Positions 57,473 to 64,000 of a stretch of 64,000 nt of DNA are shown one piece after another. The translations under genes and the position numbers were made by a program. Source of the stretch: Gordius sp. MW1. Taxonomy: Eukaryota; Nematomorpha; Gordioida; Gordea; Gordiidae. Where the stretch lies: NCBI GenBank assembly GCA_964036665.1, contig OZ038533.1:12112413-12176412 (forward strand), in the 5' to 3' direction. Numbering within the stretch: the stretch's first letter is position 1; every line of letters starts with the position of its first letter. Under the pieces are notes generated by a model. The model did no database searches, was not told the origin of the DNA, and saw nothing but the letters and a program-made list of their open reading frames with translations.

Positions 57473-57650
57473 CATGGGCATAGTCAGTATTGGAGTTAGA
57501 GGGGAGGGGGGTAATAATGATTTAGGGATGGGCAAAATGATCATTTTTGGAAATGTTAGCCATAATTTTAATAAGTTTCAACAAATTTTGGATTTGGAGG
57601 GGGTTACCCACCACTCCCTTCCCCCACCCCCCCCCCCTTGTACGCCCATG
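57473..57650. mobile_element. hAT-type MITE, CATGGGCGTAGCC family, subfamily b
   Basis: 178 bp, ends CATGGGCATAGTCAG and TGTACGCCCATG, interior GATGATTTAGGGATGGGCAAAATGATCAT and TTAGCCATAATTTTAATAAGTTTCAACAAATTTTGGATTT as at 14667-14822, and a C run before the right end. The flanks do not agree. Confidence 0.7.
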
Positions 57651-60510
57651 CTTGTAATATTATTTACAACAAAACAATGCTATATTTATGTTATTGATGG
57701 GGCAGATGTTGATTAAAAAATCTAAATCAAAATTATGTTAAATATAACCATGACATTAGAAAGAATTTGGAATTGGAGAGGGAAACTTGTCATATATGTA
57801 TAAAATAAATAATACCATTAGCAAATGTTTTTCTCAAATTAACGATTTTGATAGAATAACTAAATTAATTCCCTTTCACTTTCCAAATATTAAAGTATGT
57901 AATATAAGCTTGCGTAAAATTAAAGTTTATATGAAAAAAAATCAAAATAAACAATTTATTTGAAGCCTCTATCTATAATTGTTTTATACTTTTTTGGTTG
58001 TACGGTTGAGGATGAATATATTTTCCATGCGAAATTTATAATATTTATAGATTTAGAAACAAATTTTTATGTTTTAATTTAATTTTGGAGAACACGACAT
58101 TTTAGAATAGAGATCGTTTTCTATTAGATGGGTAGGTTACAGCTCATAGCAATTTCATAATGTTATATAATATTGAAGTTCAATTATCTGTACCTTAAAA
58201 TTTTAAAAATTATGTTTAATAAAATTTAATATTAATTGGCATATTAACCTATTTTTTTAAATTTTAAGCGTGGTGATAAAAAAAATTTTATGACAATAGT
58301 TCCAAAATTTAACATAAACTTAAATTAGAGTTTAAATTTTTTTTTATTAAATTGAACGTTATAATTAAAAGTGATAGATTATTTTTTGTTGTTGATTGAA
58401 TTATATCTAATTATTAAAATGTGTACATATGTGTATAATTAAATAATTAATAAATATTTTTTGTCGTATAATATATTTAGGGATTTAACTTATATTTTAA
58501 CAGCTATTGTTCCAAGCCAAACAAAATTAATTTTTAGCCCAAGTCCGCACTCCTTACTATAAGGGATCACGGCCTGGACATATAATTTTAAGTGAAAGCC
58601 TATCAAGCGCGTATTTATTCGGATGATAAAGAATTTTATAAATATAGCTATTTGTTTTTATTCCCTTTTATCATTCCAAGAATTTATTTATTGACAAAAA
58701 AAGAAGATTTTTTGGAGACTGTTCTGAGTATTTGCGCTATATATTAAAATAAGGCATTTATTCAAAATTAGGGGCAGATTACATGCCTCCATTTGAATTA
58801 AGGCTAGATCTGGATCCTGACAAGTAAATGATTGCAAAATTCCTGGTTAATTTAGCTGCTATTTCAACAAATAATCCGAAAAATTCTTTTCTTTTAAATT
58901 TAGAACTAGAAATATATACCATATTCTTTTATTCGGGTCGAAAGTCATTTTTTGATGTTGAAATATCGATAAATTTAAGACGTTTTAAATGGATTGATAT
59001 TAAATCCGAACAATGATCAATAAGCTAATCGGTGAAAAGATTGGTTAAGATAAAAAAAACGATTGAACCATATTTTAAGAGGATAAGTAGAATTTATGGT
59101 AACCAATTGTTTTTAATATTGAAAAAATTAATTTTAAGAAATTGACTAAGATCTTCTATAATTTAGAGGTAATTTGTTTTTCGAACAGGTAAATTAAAGA
59201 CATATTGGCAGGGACATAATAGGGGGGGGGGGGGGGGGGGTGTGGAGTGGGTTAAGGTGTGATTTGAAAACTTTATTAATAACATGAAATCTAACATATT
59301 TGAATTTAATTTTTTTTTAATTGAAAAGACACCTTGTTCTATTCTCAGTTGCATATTGCAGAAATTTTTAAATGGCTACTTAATTTATCATCCTAAACTG
59401 TATGAGAGTATAAAGTTAATATTAAATAAACATCATTATAATTAACCAGTTAGTTTCAAAAAACCATTTTATCGTTACAAGCAAAACATTTTAAAACCAT
59501 GTTAATATTTACAAGAATTAAGATCAACAAATTTTTGATATATAAATTAGATAGGTAACGCATCAGAGAGAGTATAAAATCGATTTTAAGTTTTTGTATA
59601 TATTTTTTTTATTACCCAAAATATCTAATATTATATCAATTAAATTTACTAATCAAAATTAATTAAAAGAATTTTACCCAAAAGCGTTTCCCAAAATGGC
59701 AGCGACACGATTATGGCAAAACGAAAAACGTATGTAGAAGAAATTGACAGGTGGGGGAAGGGAAGTGGTAGACGCAGGATTCGTGACCTATACTTTCGCA
59801 AATGCCTAAATTCTGTCAGTAACCGCGTCCCCCATTTTATTTTTTCATATTTTAAACGAAGGCTGAGAGAGAGGGAGGGAGGGAGAGGGAGAGAATGTGA
59901 AAAGAAATAAAGTTTGAGTTGAGATTTGTCAATTTACTTTCTTCACATGCGGGAGGGACCCAGGTAAATTTTTTATCCTCCCCTCCCCTACTAAGCGTTG
60001 ATGCCGTGACGCGCAAGACATTCCCTGCATATAAGGATTTTTCCCGGACCCACAGAGACAAAATTTATTAATATTATCCTCCTATCCTATGTATTCTTTT
60101 CGTATATTCCCTTTCCTGCGAATCTATTTTGTACAACGCTCTCTATAAACAGCTTATATTTCCCCCCACCTCCATTCCACTCCTCCGTTCCATTATCATG
60201 TAATGTTAAATAGAATATATCTATAAGTGGGAATAATGCATCATAAGAATAGCACCTGGGGGTCGTTAAAGTGCTCTTCCAAACTACTGCCACGGTTGAC
60301 TAACTCGGCAAATTGTGCTACGTTGAAGAATTGTAAGAATTAATACTGAAACGAAGTTAAAATGTTATTATTACTGCAAAGCACAATAAAAATTAAATTT
60401 TTTAGACCCTCAGTTTTTAGATGGTTAGGCGTCGAATCAAAAATATTACTCAGTATCAATTGTTCTTAGCCCGAGCACAAAGGGAAAGATTGGGAATTGG
60501 GATAGCTGCA
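57651..60510. other. Intergenic AT-rich DNA
   Basis: No supported gene. 59221-59240 is a G run. 59870-59895 is a GAGAGGGAGG tract. Minus-strand frames at 59852-60061 and 60087-60293 lack any recognisable domain. Confidence 0.4.
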
Positions 60511-60760
60511 CCCTAGAGCCCTGCAAAGTCACTTTTAACCCGAACCCGACCCGAAAGCTTTTTAAAATTTTCAACCCGACCCGAAAGTAAAAAAAAGTTA
60601 ATATTGTAAAATTGATTTTAATGGATTTAAATGGCAACAAAATATTATCTCCCAAAAATGAACAAAACGTTATATGTCTATCATTTTCGAAATTCCTCAG
60701 TTTGTCCCTTCTTAAAACACTGCAGGACTTTTGCCCAACTCTAATAGATTGGCAACACCA
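60511..60760. mobile_element. Decayed hAT-type end, TAGAGCCCTGCA family
   Basis: TAGAGCCCTGCAAAGTCAC at 60513 is followed by repeated CCCGAACCCGACCCGAAAG words. A possible right end (CTGCAGGACTTTTGCCC...CTCTA) is near 60720-60748. Related to the elements at 62.7 and 63.6 kb. Confidence 0.5.
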
Positions 60761-60856
60761 TTGAATGTAAGCGCTAAAAGTATGAGCAACAAGATAGAGC
60801 AATGCAGTATTTAAATTTCAAAGGGTAAAATCTTGTTATTATTTCTAATACAACAA

Positions 60857-61014
60857 CACGGGCGTAGCCAGGTTTTGGATTAGGGGGGGGGGGGGGGCAA
60901 AACGTTTAAAAGTTCAATTAGGGGGGGGGGGGCAAAACACAATTTTTTTTTTAATTTTTAAGGGTTTTTGCATTGGAAATTTTTTATTCGCTATCCCTCC
61001 TGGCTACGCCCATG
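60857..61014. mobile_element. hAT-type MITE, CATGGGCGTAGCC family, subfamily a
   Basis: 158 bp with ends CACGGGCGTAGCCAGG and CCTGGCTACGCCCATG and flanks TACAACAA and AGCAACAA (6/8). Two G runs (14 and 12 bp) flank the module CAAAACGTTTAAAAGTTCAATTA. It serves as the reference copy of subfamily a. 61015-62030 is AT-rich with a G run at 61249-61262 and nothing else recognised. Confidence 0.78.
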
Positions 61015-62034
61015 AGCAACAATAAAAAATTCACATTTGTATCTTTTTATAAGATGTATCTCTAAAAACATATAAAAATTGAAAAATTATATTTTAACTT
61101 TATTAGGTTGGAATATAGCTTCGATAAATCTTGTTATTTGAGCTAATAAAAGTTTATTGTAAAGAACTATATATAAATACCTTTTAATGCTAACTTTTAT
61201 TTCTGTATTCAAATGTAGTTAATTAATTACTTAATTTATATAAAAAATGGGGGGGGGGGGGGCTAATGGTAGCGGGGTGAGTGTAGCCCTTCCGTTTTAT
61301 TTCTTAAGTTAGAGTTCAAAAGAAAGAAATATACATTTTTAAATAATAAAAAAGATTATGGAGACGTCGGTCGTCACTGGGCCAATTCTTTAGTCGAAAA
61401 TTATAATCAAAATTAACTTTTTAAAATAAAATCATCATTTTTAATGTTTTTAGGTGCAGTTAAAACATATAACGTCGTTTTAATTGGCTATAAGTTGCCT
61501 CGGGCATTTGTAAAATTTTTAAGGATTTTTAATTTATGAAAAAATTATTGGAAATTTTATATCTCCCCATCAACCTTTTTGACTTAAACAATAATTAAAA
61601 TTATATTATCAATAATCGTTCAAATTTTTTACTTATATAAAGGAAAAATTATTTATAGACAGCTTAACGTCATGGACAAATTAATAAGAGCTTACAAATT
61701 TCATAAATTTTGCACTAAACAACTATCAAAAATTAAATCGTTCTATCTAATTGTTATAAATATTAAGGAGTGAGTTAAAAAAATTACAATAATAAGACAC
61801 ACGCTTGATTTTCCTATGAAATCGCGAAAATGTCTATCACAAGAAAAAACATAACCTGTTATAATTTTTTATAATTTTACAATAATTCAGCATTAAAATG
61901 CCTGAAATACATCATATTTTAGACAAGATAATTTATAATAAAAATCGTATTAATATATCAAATTAGTAGCGCAATACCAAGTATTTGGTCCCACAGTCGT
62001 GGGGTTTGTTTTGATGAGTTTTTTTTCTTATATA

Positions 62035-63602
62035 TTGACCGGGTAAGTGCCATGTCTTAATTGATCTCTTTTGTTTTCATAACTTTGTCGATTTGCCCTT
62101 TCCACGTGACACGAGGTTGTCCTCTTCCTCTCCTCTCTGGTACGTCCATGTCCAGTACTTTTCTATTTACATCATCCGTCTCTCTTTTTAGTATATGTTC
62201 ATACCACCTTAGCCGATTTTCGTCGTTGAAAACCCATTTTTGTCACGAGAAAGTCAGGTCGAGCTTAATGCACCCCAAGCTCCTCCGTATTATTCTTATC
62301 TCTGGGACTTGTATAATCTTTCTTCCTTAGTGTTTAATGCCCATGTTTCACTTCCAAAGAGTAACACTGATCTTACAATGGATTTGTAAGCTTTGCTCTT
62401 CAACCATATTGGCATTTTCTTGTCGCACACTACACCGTATATACTTCGCCATTTAAGCCATCCATTTTAAATCCGGTAATTGACTCCTTTGCGCAACCTC
62501 CCTCTTGATGTAACATCGAGCCGAGGTATGTAAACCTGTCTACTTTTGGGTACTTTGAATGGTCATCTAGCGATGGGGTGCCTGTAACGTTCATCTATAT
62601 AAGCACCGTTTTTCGATCGTCTACCTTTAAATCATATCCGGCTAAGTGCTTGATACTTTACAGCTTCTTTGAATACTTTTTGTCTCTTCGCAAAGTATTA
62701 TATCATCGGCATATAGCATACATAGAGCCCTGCACGGGCCGTCCGAGGCCCGGCCCGTCCGAGGCCCGGCCCGAGTTTGGCCCGGCCCGACGGGTTTTCG
62801 GGCCGGGCTCGGGCAAATTTTAAAACATTGATCGGGCCTCGGGCTTGGGTCGGGCCTGATGGGCCAGCCCGACCCGAGGCCCGAGCCCGCAAAAAAATTT
62901 GAATAAATATTAATCCAAAATATAATTACAATACAAGATAATCCCCCTACAAATAAATATTTAGAATTTTACTACCACCTCATATTAATTTCTTGGTTAG
63001 CCGTGTGGTGGGTCTATTTATGCTATGTATGACTTTGACTATGAGTGATGATGAAATATTTAAAACAACAGTGTGTAGATTAAGCTTAAAATCAAAAATA
63101 ATAGTAGCTATTTTGAACAATAGAGTTAGTATTATTTACCATAATTATTCATATTTTAAATCACATAATATTTGCGATACGTAATTATATTTATAAATAA
63201 ATTTTTGAAATAAAATTGGTACAAATTTACATTTTTACAAAAGTCGGGCCGGGCTCGGGTCGGGCCTGAGTGAAAAAAACAAATCGGGCTCGGGTCATGC
63301 TCGGGCAAAAAATAAAAAAAGGTTTCGGGCTCGGGTCGGGCTCGGCCGATAAAATTCAATTTTGCAGGGCTCTAAGCATACACCATGGCGATGGCTTTTG
63401 TATGTCTCTCGTTATCGTGTCTATAATTATATAAAATAAAGCGACATAGAGCAAATCCTCGATGTAATCCAATTTCAACCCGAAAATGTTTAGTCTCCGA
63501 CCCTAACGCACTAATTTTAGGCTTCCTAAATATATCTCAAGCACCACCATATTAAATCGGGAAGGACCATGTCATAGCTTTCTTCTAAAGACCATATGTA
63601 AG
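62035..63602 (-). mobile_element. RTE-like LINE fragment, split by a hAT element
   Basis: Minus strand: 63602-63383 holds decayed reverse-transcriptase sequence (DLIWWCLRY, then FRVEIGLHRGFALCRF, resembling GLHQGSALSPYLF). After the hAT insertion the frame resumes at 62714 with YADDIILCEETK, the catalytic block. KVDRFTYLGSMLHQEGG (about 62540) and the C-terminal part with SVLLFGSETWALN follow toward 62060. The order and motifs are those of RTE-type enzymes. It is dead through stops and frameshifts. The plus-strand frame at 62061-62330 is a shadow. Confidence 0.75.
62723..63374. mobile_element. hAT-type element with CGGGCTCGGG subterminal arrays
   Basis: 652 bp with TIRs TAGAGCCCTGCA and TGCAGGGCTCTA and perfect 8-bp duplications AGCATACA (62715-62722, 63375-63382). 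It is inserted next to the YADD codons of the LINE. Both ends carry dense CGGGC/GGCCCG words (62735-62890, 63243-63345). A 63-codon open frame at 62993-63184 (TMSDDEIFKTTVCRLSLK) is also present in the second copy but resembles nothing known. Confidence 0.88.
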
Positions 63603-64000
63603 TAGAGCCCTGCAAAATTGAAATTTATCGGCCCGAGCCCGACCCGAGCCCGAAACCTTTTTTTATTTTTTGCCCGAGCCCGATTTGTTTTTTTCACTCA
63701 GGCCCGACCCGAGCCCGAGCCCGGCCCGACTTTTGTAAAAATGTAAATTTGTACCAATTTTATTTCAAAAATTTATTTATAAATATATTACGTATCGCGA
63801 ATATTATGTGATTTAAAATATGAATAATTATGGTAAATAATACTAACTCTATTGTTCAAAATAGCTACTATTATTATTGCTTTTAAGCTTAATCTACACA
63901 CTGTTGTTTTAAATATTTCATCATCACTCATAGTCAAAGTCATACATAGCATAGCCACACGGCTAACCAAGAAATTAATATGAGGTGGTAGTAAAATTCT
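63603..64000. mobile_element. Second, inverted copy of the same hAT-type element, cut by window edge
   Basis: It starts TAGAGCCCTGCAAAATTGAA after TATGTAAG (63595-63602) and is a close reverse-complement match to 63374 down to about 62980, including the same small open frame (here minus, 63788-63970). It lies 228 bp from the first copy. The other end is outside the window. Confidence 0.85.

Noticed and set aside
62061..62330. Plus-strand protein of 89 residues
   Set aside because: It is the antisense shadow of the RTE-like LINE C-terminal region.

Overview
This window is animal (invertebrate) nuclear DNA. It is AT-rich, with spliced genes on long introns and dense, decayed transposable elements. 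Homopolymeric G or C runs are frequent. The lineage cannot be fixed from sequence alone; the two host genes are compatible with a protostome.

Two host genes are visible, both on the minus strand. (1) A voltage-gated calcium channel beta subunit (CaV-beta, CACNB family) enters from the right. There is a probable first coding exon at 25513-25566, then exons at 12786-12902, 12570-12692, 10055-10224 and 9718-9827. Together they cover the short N-terminus, the SH3 domain and the Ser-rich HOOK linker. Splice sites and phases fit throughout (0,0,0,2,1). The guanylate-kinase-like part must lie left of base 1. A LINE fills most of the intron at 10225-12569. (2) A pipsqueak (psq) helix-turn-helix / C2H2 zinc-finger protein has exons 51524-51685, 49876-50310, 49188-49307, 47950-48811 and 46438-47870. 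They give an uninterrupted reading frame of 1003 aa, and a 45-nt in-phase candidate microexon lies at 56211-56255.

The rest is mostly transposon. 0-8.5 kb: several piggyBac relics on both strands (one bounded by TTAA at both ends), a tandem tRNA-derived SINE, and a GGGAA-associated repeat. 10.4-12.5 kb: a minus-strand LINE in CaV-beta. 14.6-25.4 kb (CaV-beta intron 1): short hAT-type elements with 8-bp target duplications plus two copies of another dispersed repeat. 27.5-28.35 kb: a TTAA-bounded piggyBac deletion derivative. 30-32 kb: more hAT MITEs. 32.95-35.76 kb: a Helitron relic with both ends, interrupted by a 1.15-kb hAT element. 36.5-41.5 kb: SINE, a minus-strand LINE and a plus-strand RTE-like LINE. 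41.7-42.4 kb: a (GGGAA)n array. 43.9-45.6 kb: two opposed arrays of the octamer GCTCAGTA. 46.4-56.3 kb: the psq gene. 57-64 kb: MITEs and an RTE-like LINE cut by a hAT element that has a second, inverted copy at the window edge.

The most notable points are: reconstruction of two split host genes from short exons; several hAT families that share one architecture (8-bp duplication, short TIR, subterminal arrays of a family-specific short word); a 33-nt intron kept in three piggyBac copies; and the opposed GCTCAGTA arrays.
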